From Oleiagrimonas sp963747595 (GTDB lineage Bacteria; Pseudomonadota; Gammaproteobacteria; Xanthomonadales; Rhodanobacteraceae), in assembly GCA_963747595.1 (NCBI GenBank), contig CAVVFO010000002.1, positions 1,798,001 through 1,862,000 of the forward strand: a stretch of 64,000 nucleotides of DNA, in the 5' to 3' direction. Below the pieces are notes generated by a model. The model did not search any database. It saw nothing but the letters and a program-made list of their open reading frames with translations, and had not been told where the DNA came from. Both the position numbers and the translations under genes were made by a program. Positions 36,156-44,239 of this stretch are shown here, one piece after another (position 1 is the stretch's first letter; each line of letters opens with the position of its first letter).

Positions 36156-37217
36156 TTACGATTTCATGTGCGGACCGAGCTGGATCAGGTCGGTTTCGCC
36201 GAAGCGCTCGCTGGCGGTGTTGAGCTGATGCCAGTACGGATACAGCACCGGCGGCTGGCTGACTTCATCCAGGCGCTTGCGCTCCGCCTCGCTCAGTTTG
36301 AGGTCCACGGCGGCGAGGTTGTCCTTGAACTGCGCATCGGTGCGGCCGCCGATCACCACGGAGGCCACGGTGGGACGGCCCAGCAGCCAGGCCAGCGCCA
36401 CCTGCGCGCCGGAGACATTGTGCGCATCGGCGACCTCCACCAGCACGTCGACGATGTCCCACAGGTGCTCCTCGTCGCGGATCGGCGGCTCGCTCCAGCC
36501 GGCCAGCTGCCGCGTGCCCTCCGGCGCCTCCTTGTCACGGCGATGCTTGCCCGAGAGCAGGCCGCCGGCCAGCGGACTCCACACCAGCGTGCCCAGGCCC
36601 TGCTCGTGGGCGATGGGCAGCAATTCGTATTCGGCTTCGCGCGCCTGCAGCGTGTAGTGGATCTGCTGGCTGACAAAGCGCTGGCGATGTTCGCGCTCGG
36701 CAATCCCCAACGCCTTCATGGTCTGCCAGCCGGAGTAGTTGGAGCAGCCGATGTAGCGCACCTTGCCCTGGCGCACCAGGGTGTCCAGCGCTTCCAGGGT
36801 TTCCTCCAGCGGCGTCTGGCCGTCCCATTCATGCACCTGGTACAGGTCGATATGGTCGGTGCGCAAGCGCTTCAGGCTGGCCTCGCAGGCGCGGATCAGG
36901 TACTGCCGCGACAGGCCGCCATCGTTGGGTCCGTCGCCCATGGGGAAGCGTGCCTTGCTGGCAACGAAGGTGCGGTCGCGGCGGCCATTGTCGTCCAGGA
37001 TCTGGCCGATGATCTCTTCGGAGGCGCCGTCGGAATAGATGTCGGCGGTGTCGATCATGTTGACGCCCGCATCCAGACACAGGTCCACATAGCGCTTGGC
37101 GTCATCCAAGCCCACGTCGCCGACCTTGGCGAAGTTGCCCTTGCCGCCGATCGTCATGGTGCCCATGGTCAGCGCGGAGATTTTCAGGCCAGAGCGGCCG
37201 AGTCGTCGATAGTCCAT
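36156..37217 (-). CDS. Aldo/keto reductase
   Basis: 353 residues. The catalytic tetrad is complete: D56 and Y61 in MIDTADIYSDG, K88 in FVASKARFPM, and H129 in DLYQVHEWDG. The NADPH-binding C-terminal segment is SVVIGGRTDAQFKDNL. The group reduces sugars and other carbonyls. In this locus it could turn D-arabinose (or another aldose) into the alditol used by the polyol dehydrogenase, but general aldehyde reduction is equally compatible with the sequence. It lies 172 nt after a DUF2961 gene on the same strand. That gap holds two GTCACAGG direct repeats. Confidence 0.9.
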   Translation of the reverse strand: MDYRRLGRSGLKISALTMGTMTIGGKGNFAKVGDVGLDDAKRYVDLCLDAGVNMIDTADIYSDGASEEIIGQILDDNGRRDRTFVASKARFPMGDGPNDGGLSRQYLIRACEASLKRLRTDHIDLYQVHEWDGQTPLEETLEALDTLVRQGKVRYIGCSNYSGWQTMKALGIAEREHRQRFVSQQIHYTLQAREAEYELLPIAHEQGLGTLVWSPLAGGLLSGKHRRDKEAPEGTRQLAGWSEPPIRDEEHLWDIVDVLVEVADAHNVSGAQVALAWLLGRPTVASVVIGGRTDAQFKDNLAAVDLKLSEAERKRLDEVSQPPVLYPYWHQLNTASERFGETDLIQLGPHMKS

Positions 37218-37291
37218 CGTGCCTTTCCTCTGCTTCGTTTGGGGGGAATGGCAGCCGCGACACCATCAGGGAGGCGGCCGCAAAAAACACT

Positions 37292-37320
37292 GTCACAGGT
37301 TTGCCGCACCTCGTCACAGG
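37292..37320. promoter_or_regulatory. Two GTCACAGG direct repeats 21 bp apart
   Basis: GTCACAGG occurs at 37292-37299 and 37313-37320, exactly two DNA turns apart, within the 172-nt gap upstream of the aldo/keto reductase gene. Such phased repeats can be binding sites for a dimeric regulator or for the -35 region of an internal promoter. No partner is known and chance is possible. Confidence 0.2.
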
Positions 37321-37389
37321 GATTGCGCTGCACAGGTCACCCGCATTCATGCGCCATTGCATCTCCACGGCCGATTTCCTCGCCGTCCG

Positions 37390-38709
37390 TCATTGTGTAC
37401 CGAGTCCCTGCAATCGTTCGCTCAAGGGGGCAATGGCCGGTAGATTGTCGCTGGGCGTATCGAGATAGAAGTACGCCACGTCGCTCCACAGATCGCTGCG
37501 GTAGTAGTTGACCCAGCCGGCCGGGAAATTCTTGTCATCCAGCCTGGGCGGATGCTTTTTGCTCAGCCACGGATGGAAGGTATCGGGGCCATCCACGCTG
37601 ATGACCTTGATCGGCACGCCCGCCGCCTTGATCTTGCGCACCTCGTCGCGCGGGCCACCGCCGATCTGCTGCACGGCAATGCGGAGGTTCTGGTGGAAAT
37701 AGATCGGATCCGGCATGTGGTAGCGATAGCACGACCACATGCCCTTCCTGGTATCGGCAATCACGCAGCCATCGAACGGATTGACGAACTTGCTCATGCC
37801 CCAGGCCGTACCGAAATAATCCTCGACGCCGGTCCCCACCAGGCTGGGATGCGTATGGTCGCCATCCAGCCACATCTTGATTTCGCCCTCGCCGAACCAC
37901 GCACTCAGCGGCTTCTCGCCTTTCTTGTGCACGCCATAGATGGGATTGGCACGAATGCCCACGGTGGCGCCGAGAAAGCGGCCGCTGCCTTCGAGCTCGG
38001 GCAGGAGCGTGAAGTCCTTGCCCACCGGCGCCTTGTGCTGGTGCCACCAGGCATGGAAGTACATCATGCGCTTGGGCGCATGCGCCCATTTCTGGAAATT
38101 GACGTTGTAGTACAGATGCGTGACGGCGGCGTCCGAATCGTTGTAGATCACGATGCGGGCGCCGGATTTGAACGGCATGGGTATGGTGGACGCGAACGAT
38201 CGCCCTTCCGGATCATTGAACAAGGCGTTGTCGAACGAAGCGGTCTGGCCGAACGCAACGCCGAAAAAATCCCCCAGCGGCGCGCGCACGGCAGGCTTCT
38301 TTGCACCATCCCAGTACATGGCGATGCGCAGCGAACGCAGCACCCTGGGCGAGCGGTCGATCACGCTCAGCTTGATGCGATCGACCACGCCGGGGCCCTT
38401 CACGTGCAGCAGCACCGCTTGGCCGTGCGCGGGAATATTGACGTAGGCGCGCCCCTTCACCCCCTCGTTGGTCTTGGCACCCTGGCCTTTCCTGCCCGAC
38501 GGATTTTCCGGGCTGGTCCAGCGTGATTGCACGCCCCGCGGCATGACGTAGACCTGATGCTGATGTGCGCCCGGCTGCTGCGCCATCGACAGCGGTGCCA
38601 CCAGACACAACGCGAGGAGAGTGGCCAGCCGCGCCACCGCGCGACGGATCGAGGTGGATGCAAAGTTATGTGATGCGATCAACGTAGGACCTTCAGCTGT
38701 TGGAATCAT
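37390..38709 (-). CDS. Secreted DUF2961 protein, GH172-like (first of a pair)
   Basis: 439 residues. A signal peptide (ARLATLLALCLVAPLSMAQQ) is followed by a DUF2961 fold. The signature GTGVEDYFGTAWGMSK contains the conserved acidic residue, and FHAWWHQH, GDFFGVAFGQ and YRYHMPDPIYF are also typical. Characterised GH172 members act on alpha-D-fructofuranosides or D-arabinofuranosides. The ATG at 38709 overlaps the upstream DUF2961 gene by 17 nt; a TTG at 38682, with a GAAGG box over the upstream stop codon, is an alternative. The two paralogues share family motifs but differ greatly, so they probably have different linkages or partners. Confidence 0.82.
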   Translation of the reverse strand: MIPTAEGPTLIASHNFASTSIRRAVARLATLLALCLVAPLSMAQQPGAHQHQVYVMPRGVQSRWTSPENPSGRKGQGAKTNEGVKGRAYVNIPAHGQAVLLHVKGPGVVDRIKLSVIDRSPRVLRSLRIAMYWDGAKKPAVRAPLGDFFGVAFGQTASFDNALFNDPEGRSFASTIPMPFKSGARIVIYNDSDAAVTHLYYNVNFQKWAHAPKRMMYFHAWWHQHKAPVGKDFTLLPELEGSGRFLGATVGIRANPIYGVHKKGEKPLSAWFGEGEIKMWLDGDHTHPSLVGTGVEDYFGTAWGMSKFVNPFDGCVIADTRKGMWSCYRYHMPDPIYFHQNLRIAVQQIGGGPRDEVRKIKAAGVPIKVISVDGPDTFHPWLSKKHPPRLDDKNFPAGWVNYYRSDLWSDVAYFYLDTPSDNLPAIAPLSERLQGLGTQ

Positions 38710-40336
38710 CGTGCCCGGAATGCAGGCCCCCGGTGTGCTGCGTGGCGCCGGGACGCGCGTACCAGAACGTGGTGGAACTGTACAAAGTCGGCACCTCGTC
38801 CACGCCACCATGCTCGATACCGGCACTGATGGAGATGCTGAATGGCACGCCACCGAGCATCAGTCGATAGGCGCCGGTGCAGTCGTGGCGGCAGGTCTGC
38901 ACGGATTGCTGGTGCGCCGGGTTGCCGTTGAGCGGATCGGTGAACGGCCCCTTGTTGAAGTACCAGCCGCCCTGGTAGAAATCCTCGGTACCGGTGCCGT
39001 CGATCTGCGGCTTTTTGGCCCCATCGACACTGATGTGCGCGTCGCCTTCCAGGTATCCGCGCAGGCTGCCCTTGGCGACCAGGCCGCGCATGGTCTCGCT
39101 CACACCCACGAACTTGCCCTGGCCGCTGGCGCGCAGGAACAGGTAGTCCCGGTTGACCCGGGTGCGCTGCCGGTTGAAGGTGGCGTGGAAATAGCCATCG
39201 TGGCCGCCTGGACCCAGCGCCTGCAACTCTGCCTTGCGCGATTGCGATGTCACCTGCGTCCTGGCCTTGCTGATGGCGTGCCTGGAACCGTTGTACAGAG
39301 TGATCCTGGCGCTGTGCCGGTATGGCATCGGCCACCAGCTGGACAAGGTGTGGGCGCGCGGGTTCATGGCCATCATCAATGCCTTGACCGGATACACGCC
39401 CAGGCCCGAGCCGAAGAATTGCCCCAGCGGCGCATCCACGGTGCGATGACCGTCGAAGCTGATGCGCACGCGGGCGTGCTGCAGGATGTCGTCACTGGCC
39501 GTCACGCCCTTCTTGCTGCCCGAGTCGGCAGCCACCAGCTGTGGCATGTCCAGGACCAGCGCATTGATGCGTCCCGGCCCCGCAACCTGCGCCAGCACCG
39601 CACTCTTGCCGGGCTGCACGCTGAATGTCTTGCTCGTGCTCGATTGTGCGGACGCATGCGGCTTGGGATCGTGCGCGCCGGCCGCCTTCATGCGGGCGAT
39701 CACATCGGCGGCCTTGTCATCGGCGCTGAACGTCTGCACACCGTGTGCATTGGCAAAGCTGCGGTACAGCACGTGGTAGTAATCAGGGTCATGCGTGGTG
39801 GTCACACGCATGGAATGGCGGAACGTCATCGGCACTTCGATGTACACGCCGCCGGAGGTCTGCCTGGCATTGGCCACCAGCGGAAACACGAACGGCGCAC
39901 CCAGCTTGCCGTCCACCACGTCCTGCTCCGGTGCATCGATGACGGTCTTGCCATCCAGGACCACCTTGATATGGCCGGTCTGCGTGACGTCACCACCCTT
40001 GCTGGTGGTCCAGATGGCATCGATTTCGCCCGGGCCGTCGTGCTTTGCCAGCAGGTAATGGCCGTCCGCTGTCTTGCCCAGCGTATGGTCGAAATCGTGA
40101 TTGCTGCCCTGGGGGTCGGCGCTGGAGGTCTGCTGCGTGGTAACCCCCTGCGGCACATGCGGCAACGCATCGAGATTGCGATAGATGTCCCAGCCCACCG
40201 GGCCCTTGGCAGGCATCGTCGCGGAATGCCCCGGAGCGTCACCGGATGCGGCCACCGCGATGGCGGGCGCAGCCGCACACACGGCCAGAAGCGCCGCGGT
40301 GCGCAATGGCCAGCTTTTGTGGATCGAAAATTGCAT
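38693..40336 (-). CDS. Secreted DUF2961 protein, GH172-like (second of a pair)
   Basis: 547 residues; signal peptide 1-29 (LAVCAAAPAIAVAAS). DUF2961 signatures: IDAIWTTSKGGDV, VDAPLGQFFGSGLG, ITLYNGSRHA, and GTGTEDFYQGGWYFNKG with the conserved acidic residue. It is about 100 residues longer than its neighbour because of an insertion around residues 165-240 that carries a second 'pGkSavLaqvaGPGriNaLvLD' strand pair. It would be periplasmic or on the surface and cleave furanosides. The start at 40336 has AGAGG 7 nt before it; an upstream ATG at 40363 lacks a site. It follows the TonB receptor by 115 nt. Confidence 0.82.
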   Translation of the reverse strand: MQFSIHKSWPLRTAALLAVCAAAPAIAVAASGDAPGHSATMPAKGPVGWDIYRNLDALPHVPQGVTTQQTSSADPQGSNHDFDHTLGKTADGHYLLAKHDGPGEIDAIWTTSKGGDVTQTGHIKVVLDGKTVIDAPEQDVVDGKLGAPFVFPLVANARQTSGGVYIEVPMTFRHSMRVTTTHDPDYYHVLYRSFANAHGVQTFSADDKAADVIARMKAAGAHDPKPHASAQSSTSKTFSVQPGKSAVLAQVAGPGRINALVLDMPQLVAADSGSKKGVTASDDILQHARVRISFDGHRTVDAPLGQFFGSGLGVYPVKALMMAMNPRAHTLSSWWPMPYRHSARITLYNGSRHAISKARTQVTSQSRKAELQALGPGGHDGYFHATFNRQRTRVNRDYLFLRASGQGKFVGVSETMRGLVAKGSLRGYLEGDAHISVDGAKKPQIDGTGTEDFYQGGWYFNKGPFTDPLNGNPAHQQSVQTCRHDCTGAYRLMLGGVPFSISISAGIEHGGVDEVPTLYSSTTFWYARPGATQHTGGLHSGHDDSNS

Positions 40337-40451
40337 CGTGAGGCCTCTTGCAGAGGTTTTCATGTGCCGCGTGGCCGACAGCAGAACAAGCCGGCTTGCA
40401 GCCACGCGACACATGCCGGTTCGGTGCGCCCGTGCATCCGGGCGCAGCCGA

Positions 40452-43400
40452 TCAGAAATTCGCGCCGACCTCGAACTTGACCGTTCGCGGCACGAACTTG
40501 ATGTTGCCACGGGGATTCAACGTGGCCCGCTCGTTGCCCGGGCCACCGGTCTGATCCACGTTCACATCGACCAGGTTCTTGAAGTTGAACACGTTCAGCA
40601 GATCGAAGCGCGCGTACATGGAAATGCCGTGTCCCAGATGGAAGTGCTTGGTGGCCTGGAAATCGACATCACGCGTGCCCCAGATCTTGCCGCCGACCAG
40701 GAACTTGCCGCCACCGCTGGGCGTGACTGCATAGGCATGACAGTGTCCGCCATCGGCAAAGGTGGTTTCGTGCGGATCGCCGGGGCCGTAGCAGGCCACG
40801 CCGTTGTAGGGCACCACCGTGGCCAGCTTCAGCTTCGCTCCCAGCACGATGCCCCAGGGGGCCTGATACGAGCCGCTGATCACGATCCGATGCTTGGGGG
40901 CGGCATTGGAGGTGATGAACGGATAATCCTGGATGGTCGCGTAGTCGAACGAATAGTGCTGGAAGATATCGCGGTTCTGCACGGCGTCCGTATGCGTATA
41001 GGCAAAGGTCATGCCCCAGCCCGATTCCTTGGTGAAAGGCTTCTGGGCCGAAACCAGCACCTGCGTGTTACGCGTGCGGATCCCGTTGTTGCCCAGGATC
41101 AGGGCACCGAACCCGGGAATGGGGTTGCCATGGACCTTCGGGGTGGGCTGGATGTTGGGGTCGAAGTACGAGCCATCCGCCCAGCGGCCCCCACCCGTGA
41201 AGGCAAATCCATCGTAGAACAGGACCCGCGTCATGGTGACGTCGGTCTGCCAGTCACCGACCTTGTTGGACATGCCCAGGCTGAACTGGTCCGAGTACGG
41301 CGTTTTCAGGTTGTTGTTGAGCAGATCGACCTCGGTGCCGGCATTGCTGGCCGGCCCGATCAGCGCCTGCAGGTTGGACAGCCCGTTGAGCAGCGTGGGG
41401 CTGTAGTCGTAACACGGTGTCAGATTCCGGTAGCAGTGGCCGTGCTGGTTCTTGAAGTAGACCGTCAGCTCGGGCAACGCCGACTTGGTCTTCTCCAGCT
41501 GCAGGAAGTTGTAGATGTTGTGGCTGTAGGACCGGCCGGCGCCGCCGTGGATCACGTGCGCCTGATCGTCATCGATGTCGTAGGAAAAGCCCAGCCGCGG
41601 CTGCCACTCGTTCTTCTGCGGCGAGCGGTTGTGACCGTTGCTGATGTAATTTTCGATGCGCTGGTTGCCGCTCCGATCCAGCGCCTGGATATAGGTCTCG
41701 CCCGCGTATTGCTGAAAGGCGCCGGTCGGATCGGCGTTCAGATATGCCGCGGGTTCCTGCGAATACAGTGCGTTCACCACATTCTGCGGCGTGACGAAGT
41801 TGGTGTAGGCACCCACGTCCTCGTAATCCCAGCGGACGCCCAGGTTCAACTGCAGCCGGTCGGTGACGTCCCAGTCGTCCTGGATGTAGGCGCCGTACTG
41901 CCGGTCCTTGGTCACGACTTTCGGAGTCAGGCTTGCGGTCCCGGTGACCGGCTTGGTGAACACGGCCTGGTACGGCATGTCGGACACGCCTTCCGATGCT
42001 GGGAACAGCGGAATACCGGGCGTTCCGGATCCGGGGGGCACGTTGATGCCATTGGGATAGGTCATCACGCCGGGGCCAGTGACGTGATAGAAGAACTGCG
42101 GATCAATGTTGCCGGCATCGGCCGATGTCAACGTCAGGTCGCGGTAGACCGCTCCCATCTTGATCACGTGATTGCCGTGCCACTGCAGGTCGTTGAACGT
42201 CAGGTCGTCCTTGAGCTCGTTGCCCTGCTGCCCCTTGTTCTGGTACGCGCGCGGATCCGGCGAGCCAGTGCGGATGATCAACGGATCGATCTGCGGCAGA
42301 CGGTAGGTGTAGGCGTAGCCATTGCCGTTGCTCAGCGGCGTGGGCTGGAAGAAGGTGTACTGGTGCGACAGGATCAGCTCGTTGAACCACAGGTTGGCAC
42401 TGTGATCCCACTTCAATGCGTAGCGCTTGTCGGTGTTCTGGATTTCCAGCGCCGAGGAGGCGGAATTGACGCCGCCGACATGGCCACGCTGCTGTTCCTT
42501 GCGGATCTTTCCGCTCAGTTCGAAACGGTCTCTATCAGTGGGCTCGAAATCAAGCTTGCCGAAATACAGGTTTTCGTTGAACGGCAGATTGGCCGGACCG
42601 AACTGCGACTGGATGTCCGATGGCAGGTAGGCCTTGCCGGGGTAGGCCTGCCCGCCGGGCGTCACCTCGATCGGGGTGACAAAGCGCTTTCCTGCATACG
42701 ACAGGAAGAAATGCGCCATGTTCTTGATGATGGGGCCACCCAGGGTGCCGCCGAATTCCTTCTCCTGCGACGGCGTTTTCACGCCGGAAAAGTCCTCGCC
42801 CGCAGTACGTGCGCGGAAGCTGTCGTTGGTGTAGCGCTCAAACACGCTGCCGTGAAACTCGTTGGTCCCGGACTTGGTCTGCGCCGTCACCGCGGCGCTG
42901 GAGATCTGCCCGTATTCGGCCTTGTAGTTGGAGGTGATCACCTTGTACTGGCCGATCGCGCCTTCCGGAAACGGATTGCCCTGGCTGGCGTTCTGACCCG
43001 CAATGCCGCCCATGACATAACTCTTCTGGCCGATGCCGTCGATGTAGACGTTGACTCCATTGGTGCTCTGCGCGCCGCCACGCAGCGACGTATTGCCGTT
43101 GGAGCTGACGGTGAACGCCATACCCGGCACGATGTCGGCAAACTCCAGGAAGTTCTGCGACACCTGCGGCAGCGTATCGATCATGTGCTGCGAGATGGTG
43201 GTCGCTATCTCCGGCGTCTTGACCTCGGCCAAGGTCGAGGCGGTCACCGTGACCGCCCCCACCTTGGTGGCGTTTGCCTGCGCCGCCGTCGTGCCCGCAC
43301 CGGCGCCGCCGCCGGTCAGATCGAGCGAGGCGGTCGAGGCCACGGTCAGGGTGATGGTGTGCTTTGCGCCGCCGGCAGCGCTGATCTGGTAGGTTCCCGG

Positions 43401-43628
43401 CGGCAGGCCGACGAGCGCATAGCGCCCCTGGGCATTGGAGGTGGTCTGCCGCGTGGCACCGGTGTCCGGATTGAAGGCGGTGATCTGCGTATTGGCGGGC
43501 GCATTGCCGCGCAGGCTGGCATTGGATGTCTGCGCCCAGGAAATGGTCGGCGCTGCGCCAATGGCCACAACCGAGGCGCCGATCAGGCTGGCGATGAGCC
43601 TTTTTTTCAGATGTGTCGTTGCTTTCAT
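40452..43628 (-). CDS. TonB-dependent receptor with N-terminal carboxypeptidase-like domain
   Basis: 1058 residues. Signal peptide 1-32 ends ISWAQ. Residues 35-110 form a carboxypeptidase regulatory-like beta domain (GNAPANTQITAFNPDTG, GRYALVGLPPGTYQIS). The plug has the TonB-box-like region and DTLPQVSQNFLEFADIVPG, then STNGVNVYIDGIG. The 22-strand barrel follows and ends in an aromatic residue (KFEVGANF), the assembly signal for BamA. This Oar-like type binds glycans or oligosaccharides at the surface. The ATG at 43628 has GGAGGGG 6 nt upstream; the gene is first in the presumed receptor-GH172-AKR-porter operon. Confidence 0.92.
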   Translation of the reverse strand: MKATTHLKKRLIASLIGASVVAIGAAPTISWAQTSNASLRGNAPANTQITAFNPDTGATRQTTSNAQGRYALVGLPPGTYQISAAGGAKHTITLTVASTASLDLTGGGAGAGTTAAQANATKVGAVTVTASTLAEVKTPEIATTISQHMIDTLPQVSQNFLEFADIVPGMAFTVSSNGNTSLRGGAQSTNGVNVYIDGIGQKSYVMGGIAGQNASQGNPFPEGAIGQYKVITSNYKAEYGQISSAAVTAQTKSGTNEFHGSVFERYTNDSFRARTAGEDFSGVKTPSQEKEFGGTLGGPIIKNMAHFFLSYAGKRFVTPIEVTPGGQAYPGKAYLPSDIQSQFGPANLPFNENLYFGKLDFEPTDRDRFELSGKIRKEQQRGHVGGVNSASSALEIQNTDKRYALKWDHSANLWFNELILSHQYTFFQPTPLSNGNGYAYTYRLPQIDPLIIRTGSPDPRAYQNKGQQGNELKDDLTFNDLQWHGNHVIKMGAVYRDLTLTSADAGNIDPQFFYHVTGPGVMTYPNGINVPPGSGTPGIPLFPASEGVSDMPYQAVFTKPVTGTASLTPKVVTKDRQYGAYIQDDWDVTDRLQLNLGVRWDYEDVGAYTNFVTPQNVVNALYSQEPAAYLNADPTGAFQQYAGETYIQALDRSGNQRIENYISNGHNRSPQKNEWQPRLGFSYDIDDDQAHVIHGGAGRSYSHNIYNFLQLEKTKSALPELTVYFKNQHGHCYRNLTPCYDYSPTLLNGLSNLQALIGPASNAGTEVDLLNNNLKTPYSDQFSLGMSNKVGDWQTDVTMTRVLFYDGFAFTGGGRWADGSYFDPNIQPTPKVHGNPIPGFGALILGNNGIRTRNTQVLVSAQKPFTKESGWGMTFAYTHTDAVQNRDIFQHYSFDYATIQDYPFITSNAAPKHRIVISGSYQAPWGIVLGAKLKLATVVPYNGVACYGPGDPHETTFADGGHCHAYAVTPSGGGKFLVGGKIWGTRDVDFQATKHFHLGHGISMYARFDLLNVFNFKNLVDVNVDQTGGPGNERATLNPRGNIKFVPRTVKFEVGANF

Positions 43629-43890
43629 GAGGACCCCTCCCCGGGACAATGTGCTGATCTGCAGCAGTGCTTGTGGTGGATGCGCAATCGCGCGGTGATG
43701 CAGTCGTTCTTCTCGTCCCTGATCCCGCCGGCCGCTCTGCCGGATGCATGCAACTCATGGAAGCGGCAAGACACACGGCGATGATCCCGCCTTGCTGCAA
43801 CCCTGCAGGCGCCAGGAGGCGTTCGGCAGTGCTGCCCGCCGCCGCGCCGCAACAGGCACAGGGCCGGTGCGGCAAATCATCGCATTACTT

Positions 43891-43957
43891 TTGATCGTTG
43901 ATGATCAATTGCTCAAACGTTGATTGGAAGTTATCAGCGGAAATGATTGGCTGTCAA
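43891..43957 (-). promoter_or_regulatory. Promoter and SorC-type operator for the TonB receptor operon
   Basis: Minus strand: TTGACA (43952-43957), 18-nt spacer, TAACTT (43928-43933), then the inverted repeat TTGATC-N6-GATCAA at 43891-43908 overlapping box GATCAATTGCTCA (43903-43915). The stretch TTACTTTTGATC is shared with the site at 31070. The leader to the receptor ATG is about 290 nt; nothing else in it was recognised. Confidence 0.65.
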
Positions 43958-44043
43958 TCAAATTCCCCGCGCGAATTCCCGGACATTCTTGCTGCCCCGC
44001 AACATCCGCACGCATTGGGCTTGGAAGCGGCAGGGCCCAGAAC

Positions 44044-44094
44044 TTGACCGGCTGGCAACACGCGATCAAAAATGCAATGAAGATCAAATGATCA
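44044..44094 (+). promoter_or_regulatory. Promoter and SorC-type operator for the regulator gene
   Basis: Plus strand: TTGACC (44044-44049), 18-nt spacer, AAAAAT (44068-44073), then TGAAGATCAAATGATCA with the shared box at 44082-44094. The promoter matches the one at 31219 in every feature, including spacer length. It would make the regulator autoregulated. Confidence 0.6.
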
Positions 44095-44239
44095 AGAGGC
44101 TGTGCCGGCCGATCCACGAAGGCACCTGCCATGAGCAGCTACCATCGATGGCACTGCAGACACGCTCCGGCACCTGCGCGGACGCTCGAAGCGGACTTCC
44201 GCCGCAACCGCTCAGCCGCCGCCATCACGGATCCAACGC

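Noticed and set aside
40185..43784. A 1199-codon plus-strand open frame
   Set aside because: Antisense of the TonB receptor gene, whose minus-strand product has signal peptide, plug and barrel. The plus translation is low in sequence variety and has no family resemblance.
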